Source: Lysobacter_L cavernae
GTDB lineage: Bacteria; Pseudomonadota; Gammaproteobacteria; Xanthomonadales; Xanthomonadaceae
Assembly: GCF_042648505.1 (NCBI RefSeq)
Contig: NZ_JBHRXK010000008.1
Location: forward strand, 62,001 to 126,000
DNA: 64,000 nt
Reading direction: 5' to 3'
Both the position numbers and the translations under genes were made by a program. This document shows, one piece after another, positions 7,923 to 15,992 of this stretch (the stretch's first letter is position 1; every line of letters begins with the position of its first letter). A model generated the notes under the pieces. The model saw nothing but the letters and a program-made list of their open reading frames with translations. It searched no databases and had not been told where the DNA came from.

Positions 7923-9167
7923 ATGTCGCAGCACTCCGCCTCCACGAATCACGAATCACGAATCACGAATCACCGCTCACAAGACATCGTCCTCGCCTTC
8001 TCCGGCGGCCTCGACACCAGCTTCTGTGTGCCCTACCTGCAGGAGCGCGGCTGGAACGTGCACACCGTGTTCGCCGACACCGGCGGCGTCGACGCCGAGG
8101 AGCGCGCCTTCATCGAGCAGCGCGCCGCCGAACTGGGCGTCAGCAGCCACGTCACCGTCGACGGCGGTCCGGCTATCTGGGACGGTTTCGTCAAGCCGTT
8201 CGTCTGGGCCGGCGAGGGCTACCAGGGCCAGTATCCATTGCTGGTGTCCGACCGGTACCTGATCGTCGATGCCGCACTGCAGCGTTGTGCCGAGCTCGGC
8301 ACCAGGGCGATCGCGCACGGCTGCACCGGCATGGGCAACGACCAGGTGCGTTTTGACCTGGCGGTGAAGGCGTCGGGCGATTACGAGATCGTGGCGCCGA
8401 TCCGCGAGATCCAGAAGGAACACACCCAGACCCGCGCCTACGAGCAGAAGTACCTGGAGGAACGCGGCTTCGGCGTGCGCGCCAAGCAGCAGGCCTACAC
8501 CATCAACGAGAACCTGCTGGGCCTGACCATGTCGGGTGGTGAGATCGACAAGTGGCAGGCGCCGGGCGAGGGCGCGGCGGGCTGGTGCAAGCCGCGTAGC
8601 GAATGGCCGACGCAGCCGCTGCGCGTGAAGATCACTTTCGCCAACGGCGAAGCGGTTGCGCTCGACGGCGAGAAGATGGACGGCCACAGGATACTGGCCA
8701 AGCTCAACGGCCTGTTCGCGCAGTACGGCGTGGGGCGTGGCCTGTACACCGGCGACACCACGATCGGCCTCAAGGGCCGCATCATCTTCGAGGCGCCGGG
8801 CCTGGCCGCGCTGTTGACGGCGCACCGCGCGCTGGAGGAGGCGGTGCTGAGCAAGCAGCAGAACCGCTTCAAGCCGGAGGTCGCGCGCAAGTGGGTGGAA
8901 CTGGTGTACGAGGGTTTCTTCCACGATCCACTCAAGACCGATCTGGAGGCGTTCCTGGCATCCAGCCAGTCCACGGTGAACGGCGACGTGGTGCTGGAAA
9001 CCCACGGCGGCAGCGTGGGCGCGGTGGCGGTGGAATCGCCACACATCCTCAATGCCAAGGGCGCGACCTACGCGCAGTCAGCGGATTGGGGCGTGGCCGA
9101 GGCCGAGGGCTTCATCAAGCTGTTCGGCATGAGCAGCACGCTATGGGCTGAAGTGAACCGCAAATGA
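7923..9167 (+). CDS. argG: Argininosuccinate synthase
   Basis: Joins citrulline and aspartate with ATP to make argininosuccinate. The 414-residue product has the N-type ATP-binding loop AFSGGLDTS, then VFADTGGVDAEERAF, GCTGMGNDQVRFD and QKEHTQTRAYEQKYL, as in Xanthomonas. Family members begin a few residues before DIVLAFSGGLD; here about 16 extra residues (from MSQHSASTNHES on) precede it, most of them coded by an inverted copy of the GATTCGT repeat. The ATG at 7923 follows an AAAGGG ribosome site. It lies 57 bases after argF'. Confidence 0.95.
   Translation: MSQHSASTNHESRITNHRSQDIVLAFSGGLDTSFCVPYLQERGWNVHTVFADTGGVDAEERAFIEQRAAELGVSSHVTVDGGPAIWDGFVKPFVWAGEGYQGQYPLLVSDRYLIVDAALQRCAELGTRAIAHGCTGMGNDQVRFDLAVKASGDYEIVAPIREIQKEHTQTRAYEQKYLEERGFGVRAKQQAYTINENLLGLTMSGGEIDKWQAPGEGAAGWCKPRSEWPTQPLRVKITFANGEAVALDGEKMDGHRILAKLNGLFAQYGVGRGLYTGDTTIGLKGRIIFEAPGLAALLTAHRALEEAVLSKQQNRFKPEVARKWVELVYEGFFHDPLKTDLEAFLASSQSTVNGDVVLETHGGSVGAVAVESPHILNAKGATYAQSADWGVAEAEGFIKLFGMSSTLWAEVNRK
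7944..7971 (-). repeat. 7-bp tandem repeat, inverted array inside the argG 5' end
   Basis: Four perfect ACGAATC units (GATTCGT on the minus strand) run through codons of argG. With 7853-7880 they could form a long hairpin spanning the argF'-argG junction and the argG ribosome site. Confidence 0.9.
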
Positions 9168-9174
9168 TGCAGAG

Positions 9175-9200
9175 CCCCTCTCCCGCAAGCGGGAGAGGGG
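9175..9200. repeat. Palindromic hairpin between argG and argE'
   Basis: CCCCTCTCCCG (9175-9185) and CGGGAGAGGGG (9190-9200) form a perfect 11-bp stem with a 4-base loop. It is a widespread REP-like intergenic palindrome without a T run, so an RNA-processing or stability role is more likely than termination. Confidence 0.75.
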
Positions 9201-9225
9201 GACTTCCCTTCAAGAATGGCAAGAC

Positions 9226-10314
9226 ATGCTCGCAAAAACCCTCAAGCATCTGGAAACGCTGGTGTCGTTCGATACCCGCAATCCGCCGCGTGCGATCGGC
9301 ACCGGCGGCATCTTCGACTACCTTCGTTCGCAGCTCGACGGTTTCCGCATCGAAGTGACCGACCACGGCGACGGCGCGGTGTCGATGCTGGCCGTGCGCG
9401 GCCATCCGCGCCGGCTGTTCAACGTGCATCTGGACACGGTGCCGTCGTCGGAGGCCTGGAGCGCCAATCCGCACACGCTGCGCGTGACCGGCGACCGCGC
9501 GATCGGCCTGGGCGCCTGCGACATCAAGGGCGCTGCCGCCGGCCTGCTGACCGCCGCGTCAGTGACGCAGGGCGATGCCGCGTTCCTGTTCTCCACCGAC
9601 GAGGAGGCCAACGATCCGCGCTGCATCGCGGGTTTTCTCACCAGCGGACATGGTTTCGAGGAGGTGATTGTCGCCGAGCCGACTCAATGCGAGGCCGTGC
9701 TCGCACACCGTGGCATCAGCTCGGTGCTGTTGCGCTTCCGAGGCGTTGCCGGCCACGCGTCTGGTGCCAATGCGATGCAGGCCAGCGCCTTGCACCAGGC
9801 CATCCGCTGGGGCGGTGGCGCGCTCGATTTCGTCGAGAGCCAGGCGCATCAGCGTTTTGGTGGACTCACTGGGCTGCGCTTCAATATCGGCAAGATCGAA
9901 GGTGGGATCAAGGCCAACATGATCGCGCCGAGCGCGGAGCTTCGCTTCGGCTTCCGGCCGCTGCCGTCGATGTCGATCGACGCGCTGCACGAACACTTCG
10001 GCACGCTGGTCGAGGCCGGCGCGATCGAACGCTACGAGGAGACCTTCCGCGGCCCGTCGCTGCCGTCGGGCGACATCGCCGATGCCGAGCAGCGCCGTTT
10101 GGAAGCACGCGACTTGGCCGACGGGCTGCACCTGCCGATCGGCAACGCGGTCGATTTCTGGACCGAGGCCTCGCTGTTCTCCGCCGCTGGCCTCACCGCG
10201 ATCGTCTACGGACCCGGCGATATCGCCCAGGCCCACACGGCCGATGAATGGGTGTCGCTGGAGCAACTGCAGCGTTACACCGACTCCATCGTCCGCATCC
10301 TCGAACCGACGTGA
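9226..10314 (+). CDS. argE': N-acetylcitrulline/acetylornithine deacetylase (M20 family)
   Basis: A 362-residue zinc amidohydrolase of peptidase family M20 that removes the acetyl group after carbamoylation. Metal and catalytic motifs are visible: FNVHLDTVPSS (metal His and catalytic Asp), GLGACDIKGAAAG (bridging Asp), STDEEAND (general-base Glu pair) and a C-terminal VYGPGDIAQAHTADEWV with a metal His. The start DTRNPPRAIGTGGIFDYLR is typical of the xanthomonad ArgE subgroup. Its place between argG and argAB supports action on acetylcitrulline. Confidence 0.93.
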   Translation: MLAKTLKHLETLVSFDTRNPPRAIGTGGIFDYLRSQLDGFRIEVTDHGDGAVSMLAVRGHPRRLFNVHLDTVPSSEAWSANPHTLRVTGDRAIGLGACDIKGAAAGLLTAASVTQGDAAFLFSTDEEANDPRCIAGFLTSGHGFEEVIVAEPTQCEAVLAHRGISSVLLRFRGVAGHASGANAMQASALHQAIRWGGGALDFVESQAHQRFGGLTGLRFNIGKIEGGIKANMIAPSAELRFGFRPLPSMSIDALHEHFGTLVEAGAIERYEETFRGPSLPSGDIADAEQRRLEARDLADGLHLPIGNAVDFWTEASLFSAAGLTAIVYGPGDIAQAHTADEWVSLEQLQRYTDSIVRILEPT

Positions 10315-10372
10315 GCTTTTGAAGCCCGCCGATCCGAAGCCGATACAACAAAAACACCGATTACGTTTAAAC

Positions 10373-11695
10373 ATGAACGATCAACGCGACATCCAGACCC
10401 GCCAGACTATCGTGCGCCTGCTCTCGAGCATGGCCAGCGCGAAGGAAATCTCGCAGTACCTCAAGCGTTTCTCCCAGCTCGACGCCAAGCGCTTCGCCGT
10501 GGTCAAGGTCGGCGGCGCGGTGCTGCGCGACGACCTGGATGCGCTGACCTCCTCGCTCGCCTTCCTGCAGGACGTCGGCCTGACCCCGATCGTGATCCAC
10601 GGCGCCGGCCCGCAGCTTGACGAGGAACTGTCCGCCGCCGGCATCCAGAAGCAGACCGTCAACGGCCTGCGCGTGACCTCGCCGGAAGCGCTGGCGATCG
10701 TGCGGCGTGTGTTCCAGTCGCAGAACCTCAAGCTGGTCGAAGCGTTGCAGGCATTCGACGCACGTGCGACCTCGATCGTGTCGGGTGTGTTCGAGTCGGA
10801 ATACCTCGACCGTGACACCTACGGCCTGGTGGGCGAGGTCAAGCGCGTCAACCTGGCGCCGATCGAGGCCAGCCTGCGCGCCGGCTCGATCCCGGTGATT
10901 GCCAGCCTGGGCGAAACCGCCAGCGGGCAGATCCTCAACGTCAATGCCGACTTCGCCGCCAACGAGCTGGTGCAGGTGCTGCAGCCGTACAAGATCGTGT
11001 TCCTGACAGGCACCGGAGGTCTGCTCGATGACGCCGGCAAGGTGATCGATTCGATCAACCTGTCGACCGAGTACGAGCACCTGATGGCACAACCGTGGAT
11101 CAATGGCGGCATGCGGGTGAAGATCGAGCAGATCAAGGATCTGCTCGACAAGCTGCCGTTGACCTCGTCGGTATCGATCACCAAGCCAGCGGAACTTGCC
11201 AAGGAGCTGTTCACCCACAAGGGTTCGGGCACGCTGGTGCGGCGCGGCGAGCGCGTGCTGCAGGTGACTCGATGGGACGAGCTCGACCTGGAGCGCCTGC
11301 GTGGTCTCATCGAGTCCGCCTTCGGTCGCAGGCTGATGCCGGATTACTTCGAGCGCACCACGCTGCACCGTGCTTATGTCAGCGAGAACTACCGCGCGGC
11401 GGTGATCCTGACAGCCGAGGATCCCGGCATCTACCTCGACAAGTTCGCCGTGCTCGACGAAGCGCAGGGCGAGGGCCTGGGGCGCGCCGTGTGGCAGGTG
11501 ATGCGCGAGCAGAACCCGCGCCTGTTCTGGCGTTCGCGCCACGGCAACGCGGTCAACCCGTTCTACTACGCAGAGTCCGACGGCTGCCTCAAGCAGGAGA
11601 AGTGGAAGGTGTTCTGGTACGGCCTGGACGGCTTTGGCGACATCGCCCGCTGCGTCGAGCATTGCTCGGAGCGGACGGCGACGTTGAAGGACTAA
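10373..11695 (+). CDS. argAB: Bifunctional N-acetylglutamate synthase/kinase
   Basis: A fused 440-residue enzyme of the NAGS-NAGK type known from Xanthomonas. The amino-acid kinase domain (about residues 35-285) has VVKVGGAVLRDD, VIHGAGPQLDEELSAAGI and LTGTGGLLDDAGKVI. A C-terminal GNAT domain (about 290-440) has LMPDYFERTTLHRAY, AQGEGLGRAVWQVM and RHGNAVNPFYY. One polypeptide would thus catalyse the first two steps of arginine synthesis, and it is usually the arginine-inhibited enzyme. The ATG at 10373 matches the family start (TRQTIVRLLSSM then AKEISQYLKRFSQLD). Confidence 0.95.
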   Translation: MNDQRDIQTRQTIVRLLSSMASAKEISQYLKRFSQLDAKRFAVVKVGGAVLRDDLDALTSSLAFLQDVGLTPIVIHGAGPQLDEELSAAGIQKQTVNGLRVTSPEALAIVRRVFQSQNLKLVEALQAFDARATSIVSGVFESEYLDRDTYGLVGEVKRVNLAPIEASLRAGSIPVIASLGETASGQILNVNADFAANELVQVLQPYKIVFLTGTGGLLDDAGKVIDSINLSTEYEHLMAQPWINGGMRVKIEQIKDLLDKLPLTSSVSITKPAELAKELFTHKGSGTLVRRGERVLQVTRWDELDLERLRGLIESAFGRRLMPDYFERTTLHRAYVSENYRAAVILTAEDPGIYLDKFAVLDEAQGEGLGRAVWQVMREQNPRLFWRSRHGNAVNPFYYAESDGCLKQEKWKVFWYGLDGFGDIARCVEHCSERTATLKD

Positions 11696-11696
11696 T

Positions 11697-11724
11697 CGTC
11701 ATCCCCGCCTGCGCGGGAATGACG
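11697..11724. repeat. REP-like palindrome (CGTCATTCCCGC family)
   Basis: A 28-base palindrome CGTCATCCCCGC ... GCGGGAATGACG follows directly on the argAB stop codon. Confidence 0.75.
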
Positions 11725-11748
11725 GAACCCAGACCCCGGTAATTGCTG

Positions 11749-12372
11749 ATGACGAACGACGCTTCCAACTGGACCGCCACGCCGACCCTGAGCGGCGACC
11801 ACGTTGCGCTGGAGCCGCTGCAGCCCGCGCACGCCGACGGCCTGCGCGCGGCGCTGGACGACGGCGAGCTGTCGCGCCTGTGGTACACCAACGTGCCGGC
11901 GCCGACGCAGGTCGATGACTACATCGCCGCCGCGCTCGACATGCAGGCGCAGGGCACGGCGCAGTCGTTCGTCGTGCGAGACGGCGACGGCACGATCGTC
12001 GGCAGCACCCGCTTTTACGACCTCGACGCCACGGTGCCGCGGGTGCAGATCGGCTACACCTGGTACGCGCCGCGCGTGCAGCGCAGCGGCCTCAACACCG
12101 AGGCCAAGCTGTTGTTGCTCACGCATGCCTTCGAGGCGCTGGGCTGTATCTGCGTGGGATTCGAGACCAGCTGGTTCAACCACGCCTCGCGCACCGCCAT
12201 CGCGCGGCTCGGGGCGAAGCAGGATGGCGTGCTGCGCAGCCACCGCCGGCATGCCGATGGCAGTGTGCGCGACACCGTGGTGTTCTCGATCATCGGATCC
12301 GAATGGCCGGCGGTGAAGCGCAACCTCATGCACAAATTGCAGTCAAACAAGGGAGAACGCGGGCGTGACTAA
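11749..12372 (+). CDS. GNAT-family acetyltransferase (RimJ/RimL type)
   Basis: A 207-residue N-acyltransferase. Recognisable parts are LSGDHVALEPLQPAHADGL near the start, VGSTRFYDLDATVPRVQIGYTW in the middle and the acetyl-CoA region LNTEAKLLLLTHAFEALGC, with FETSWFNHASRTAIARLGA as the RimJ/RimL-type end. It lies inside the arginine cluster and overlaps argC by 8 bases, so the two are translationally coupled. The substrate is not known; a link to arginine metabolism rests on position alone. The ATG at 11749 is used. Confidence 0.8.
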   Translation: MTNDASNWTATPTLSGDHVALEPLQPAHADGLRAALDDGELSRLWYTNVPAPTQVDDYIAAALDMQAQGTAQSFVVRDGDGTIVGSTRFYDLDATVPRVQIGYTWYAPRVQRSGLNTEAKLLLLTHAFEALGCICVGFETSWFNHASRTAIARLGAKQDGVLRSHRRHADGSVRDTVVFSIIGSEWPAVKRNLMHKLQSNKGERGRD

Positions 12373-13321
12373 GTCCGTAGGCATCGTCGGTGCGCGCGGT
12401 CATGTCGGCGCGGAGCTGATCCGGCTGATCGCCGGGCATCCGGATTTCACACTCGCGTTCGTGTCCTCGCGCGAACTGATGGGCCAGCGCGTGGCCGATT
12501 ACTTTCCTGATCATGCCGATCGCATCGGCAACGAGCTGCGCTACAGCTCGCCCGCGCATGAGGAGCTGCCGTCGCTTGGCGCTGATGCCGTCGTGCTGGC
12601 GCTGCCCAACGGCAAGGCCGCGGCCTGCGTGGCGGCGTTCGATGCGGCCGGTGTCGACCCCGTCATCGTCGACCTGTCAGCCGACTATCGTTTCGATGAC
12701 GGCTGGTACTACGGCCTGCCGGAACTGACGCGGGCGAAGTACACCGGGCAGCGTCGCATCAGCAACCCTGGCTGCTACGCCACGGCGATGCAGCTGGCAG
12801 TGGTGCCGATGCTCGATGCGCTGGCTGGGCCGGTACAATGCTTCGGCGTGTCCGGCTACTCCGGTGCCGGTACTTCGCCGTCGGACAAGAACGACCCCGA
12901 CAAGCTGCGCGACAACCTGATGCCGTACGCGTTGACCAATCATGTGCACGAGCGCGAGGTCACGCGCCAGCTCGGCCACGAGGTGCAGTTTCTTCCGCAC
13001 GTGGCGCCGCATTTCCGCGGCCTGACCATTACTGCCAACCTGCCGCTGTCGCGCGCCTTCGCACGCGATGAGGCCGTGGCGCGCTATGTTGATCGCTACG
13101 CGGACGAGCCGCTGGTCGAGGTTGGCGATGAAGCGCCCTGGGTCAGCCGAATCGCCGGGCGCCATCACGTCGAGCTCGGTGGCTTCACGTTGTCGCCAGA
13201 GGGCCGGCGCCTGGTCGTGGTCGCCACCGAGGACAACCTGCTCAAGGGCGCAGCTACGCAGGCGCTGCAGAATCTCAACCTGGCGTTCGGTCTGGACGAG
13301 ATGGCCGGGATTCCGAAGTAG
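12365..13321 (+). CDS. argC: N-acetyl-gamma-glutamyl-phosphate reductase
   Basis: NADPH-dependent third step of the acetylated arginine pathway. The 318-residue protein has the nucleotide-binding GIVGARGHVGAELIRLI, LALPNGKAAACV, the catalytic cysteine in ISNPGCYATAMQLA and the HIS-site segment EREVTRQLGHEVQFLPHVAPHFRG. The GTG at 12365 has a strong AAGGGAGAA site at 12348-12356 and starts inside the last codons of the GNAT gene. Confidence 0.95.
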   Translation: MTKSVGIVGARGHVGAELIRLIAGHPDFTLAFVSSRELMGQRVADYFPDHADRIGNELRYSSPAHEELPSLGADAVVLALPNGKAAACVAAFDAAGVDPVIVDLSADYRFDDGWYYGLPELTRAKYTGQRRISNPGCYATAMQLAVVPMLDALAGPVQCFGVSGYSGAGTSPSDKNDPDKLRDNLMPYALTNHVHEREVTRQLGHEVQFLPHVAPHFRGLTITANLPLSRAFARDEAVARYVDRYADEPLVEVGDEAPWVSRIAGRHHVELGGFTLSPEGRRLVVVATEDNLLKGAATQALQNLNLAFGLDEMAGIPK

Positions 13322-13341
13322 ACGAGCAGGTTATGTTCAAC

Positions 13342-13368
13342 CGTCCTTCCCGCCTACGCGGGAGTGAC
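13342..13368. repeat. REP-like palindrome between argC and argH
   Basis: CGTCCTTCCCGC ... GCGGGAGTGACAT is a diverged member of the CGTCATTCCCGC palindrome family. Confidence 0.6.
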
Positions 13369-13395
13369 ATTCAGTTTCCGAGGTCAGAGGTCGTC

Positions 13396-14691
13396 ATGTC
13401 CGATCTGTTGTGGCAAAAACCCGGTGTCAAGGTCGACGCCCGCATCCAGCAGTTCCTCGCCGGCGAGGACGTGATCCTCGATCGCGAGTTCTTCCTGTTC
13501 GACATCGAGGCCAGCCGCGCGCATGCGCAGGGCCTGCAGCAGATCGGCATCCTCGATACCGACGAACTGGCCGGACTCGAAACCGAACTGAGCACGCTCG
13601 CCGAGGACTTCAGCACAGGCCGTTTCGTGCTCGACGAGCAGTACGAGGACTGCCATTCGGCGATCGAGTCGCGCCTGGTCGAACGCCTCGGCGACGCTGG
13701 CAAGAAGATCCACACTGGGCGCAGCCGCAACGACCAGATCCTGGTCGCCACGCGCCTGTGGCTGAAGGACCGCCTGGCGCGCGTGGCGGCGACCTGCCGC
13801 GAAACTGCGCAGGTCGCTCTGGCCCGCGCCGTAGCCGAGCAGGGCGTGCCGCTCCCGGGCTACACCCATCTGCAACGTGCGATGGTGTCTTCGCTCGGCA
13901 TGTGGTGGGCGGCCTGGGCCGAGGGCTTCATCGACAACGCGCAACGTGCATTGCAGACGCTGCAATGGGTCGACGCCAATCCGCTGGGCAGTGCGGCCGG
14001 TTATGGCGTCAACCTACCCTTGGCGCGCGATCACACCACCACGGCACTCGGTTTTGGCCGCATGCAGGTCGCGGCGACCTACGCGCAGATCTCGCGTGGC
14101 AAATTCGAGATGGCGGCGATCGAGGCGCTGTCGTCGGCGCTGCTCGATCTGCGCCGCCTGGCCTGGGACCTGAGCCTGTTCACCAGCGCCGAGTTCGGTT
14201 TCGTCGCGCTGCCGGCGCAATACACCACCGGCAGCTCGATCATGCCGAACAAGCGCAACCCCGATGTCATTGAATTGATGCGCGCGAGCTATTCGGCCGC
14301 CGCCGCTGCGCGCACCGAGATCGAGCAGCTGCTGTCGCTGCCGTCGGGCTACCACCGTGACCTGCAGTTCTCCAAGGGGGCGATCTTCCATGCCTTCGGC
14401 CGTGGCCTGGGGGCGCTGGAGCTGCTGCCAGATCTGCTGCGCAATCTGGAATGGAAGACAGATCGCATGCGCGAAGCGCTCGACCCGTCGATGTACGCCA
14501 CCGATCTGGCCGTGGACCTGGCCCGCGCGGGGCTTCCGTTCCGCGAGGCCTACAAGCAGGCTGCCGATCCTGCGCGATGGGCGCAGGGCGATCCCGAAGC
14601 CAGTCTGGTCGCGCGCGTGTCGCCGGGCGCCGCTGCCGACCTACGTTTGGGCGAGCTGCGGCAGCGGCTCGATGCGCTCGCTGCGGCATGA
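13396..14691 (+). CDS. argH: Argininosuccinate lyase
   Basis: Splits argininosuccinate to arginine and fumarate. The 431-residue protein has the aspartase/fumarase-superfamily signature GSSIMPNKRNPDVIELMR, the HTGRSRNDQI substrate loop and GYTHLQRAMVSS. The ATG at 13396, seven codons before VKVDARIQQFLAGED, is preferred to an ATG at 13333 that would translate the REP palindrome. Confidence 0.95.
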   Translation: MSDLLWQKPGVKVDARIQQFLAGEDVILDREFFLFDIEASRAHAQGLQQIGILDTDELAGLETELSTLAEDFSTGRFVLDEQYEDCHSAIESRLVERLGDAGKKIHTGRSRNDQILVATRLWLKDRLARVAATCRETAQVALARAVAEQGVPLPGYTHLQRAMVSSLGMWWAAWAEGFIDNAQRALQTLQWVDANPLGSAAGYGVNLPLARDHTTTALGFGRMQVAATYAQISRGKFEMAAIEALSSALLDLRRLAWDLSLFTSAEFGFVALPAQYTTGSSIMPNKRNPDVIELMRASYSAAAAARTEIEQLLSLPSGYHRDLQFSKGAIFHAFGRGLGALELLPDLLRNLEWKTDRMREALDPSMYATDLAVDLARAGLPFREAYKQAADPARWAQGDPEASLVARVSPGAAADLRLGELRQRLDALAAA

Positions 14692-14740
14692 GGGCATGAG
14701 GTTTCCTCATCGCCGGGCGTGGTCACGCCATCCACAATGA

Positions 14741-14816
14741 GTAGCCCGGGTAAGCGCAGCGCACCCGGACAAGTTACCGCCGACCCGGATGCGGCCTAGG
14801 GCCTTACCCGGGCTAC
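14741..14816. repeat. Inverted repeat element between argH and proB
   Basis: GTAGCCCGGGTAAG (14741-14754) and its exact inverse CTTACCCGGGCTAC (14803-14816) bracket a 48-base spacer with further CACCCGGA/CCGGATGCG pairing. GTAGCCCGGGTAAG-type elements are commonly dispersed between genes in this family. Confidence 0.8.
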
Positions 14817-14828
14817 CGATCCGAGCCC

Positions 14829-15992
14829 ATGAGCGTTTCCGACTTCTCCCCGCAATCGCTGCCGAACTGGCGCCGTGCCGTGCTCAAGGTCGGCAGCAGC
14901 CTGCTGGCCGGCTTTGGCGATCAGCCTGATGCAGCGGGACTGGATCCACGCTACGCCGCGGGGCTTGCCCGTTTCATCGAAGAAGCCCGCGCGCAGCAGC
15001 GCGAAGTGGTGCTGGTGTCGTCGGGCGCCGTGGCCGCCGGGCGTGGCCGCATCGGCGCCGGTGGCGACAGTCTGGTGCTGCGGCAAGCCCTGGCCTCGCT
15101 CGGGCAGGCATCGCTGATGGGGTTCTGGCAGCAGCTCTCCGACCGCCCGGTCGCGCAGGTGCTGCTGACCCACGACGACCTGCGCAATCGCCGACGTTAT
15201 CTCAATGCCCGCGCCACGCTGCGCGAGCTTCTGCGCCTGGGCACGTTGCCGATCATCAACGAGAACGATGCCGTCGCCGTCGATGAGCTGAAGCTCGGCG
15301 ACAACGACAATCTTGCCGCGGCGGTCGCATCGCTGGTCGATGCCGACCTGCTGCTGATCGCCACCGACATCGGCGGACTCTACAGCGCCCACCCGCAGCG
15401 CGATCCCGATGCTCGCCCGATCGCCCGCGTCGAGCGCATCACGCCCGAGCTTCTGCTGGCCGCCAGCGGCGGCGCCGGCAAGCTGGGCACCGGCGGCATG
15501 CGTACCAAGCTGGAAGCGGCAGCGAAAGCGACCGCGGCCGGCATCCCGACCGCGTTGTTCTGCGGTCGCGATCCTGCCGTCGTGCAGGCGCTGGGCGACG
15601 GCCGCTTGCACGGCACGCTGGTGCTTCCCCAGGGCGACCGCCTGCGCGCGCGCAAGCAGTGGTTGCGGCATGCCCCCTCGTCGGGACGACTGCAGGTCGA
15701 CGACGGCGCCGCCGCGGCGCTGCATCGGCAGGGGGCCTCGCTGCTGCCGGGGGGCGTGGTGGCGGTCGAAGGCGACTTCCGTCGCGGTGATGTGATCGAA
15801 GTGGTGTCGACCGGGGCCGACGCCGCACCATTCGCTCGCGGACTGGCCCAGTACAGCGCCATGGAGATCGGTCGGATCGCGCGCAGGCACAGCAACGACA
15901 TCGAATCCGTGCTCGGCTTCCGTTACGGCGAGTCGGTGATCCATCGCGACGACCTGGTATTGCTGGTCGTCGATCCAGAGGTGAAGGCATGA
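14829..15992 (+). CDS. proB: Glutamate 5-kinase with PUA domain
   Basis: Phosphorylates glutamate in the first step of proline synthesis. The 387-residue protein has an amino-acid-kinase domain (RRAVLKVGSSLLAGFG, LVSSGAVAAGRGRIG, INENDAVAVDELKLGDND, GTGGMRTKLEAAAKAT) and a C-terminal PUA domain from about residue 290 (GRLQVDDGAAAAL to LVVDPEVKA). No ribosome site is obvious before the ATG at 14829. It overlaps proA by 4 bases (ATGA). Confidence 0.95.
   Translation: MSVSDFSPQSLPNWRRAVLKVGSSLLAGFGDQPDAAGLDPRYAAGLARFIEEARAQQREVVLVSSGAVAAGRGRIGAGGDSLVLRQALASLGQASLMGFWQQLSDRPVAQVLLTHDDLRNRRRYLNARATLRELLRLGTLPIINENDAVAVDELKLGDNDNLAAAVASLVDADLLLIATDIGGLYSAHPQRDPDARPIARVERITPELLLAASGGAGKLGTGGMRTKLEAAAKATAAGIPTALFCGRDPAVVQALGDGRLHGTLVLPQGDRLRARKQWLRHAPSSGRLQVDDGAAAALHRQGASLLPGGVVAVEGDFRRGDVIEVVSTGADAAPFARGLAQYSAMEIGRIARRHSNDIESVLGFRYGESVIHRDDLVLLVVDPEVKA

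Noticed and set aside
7853..7971. Possible CRISPR array
   Set aside because: The units are only 7 bp with no unique spacers, so it is a simple tandem repeat.
14741..14816. Possible insertion-sequence terminal repeats
   Set aside because: Only 48 bases lie between the arms and no transposase is present; it fits a dispersed intergenic repeat.
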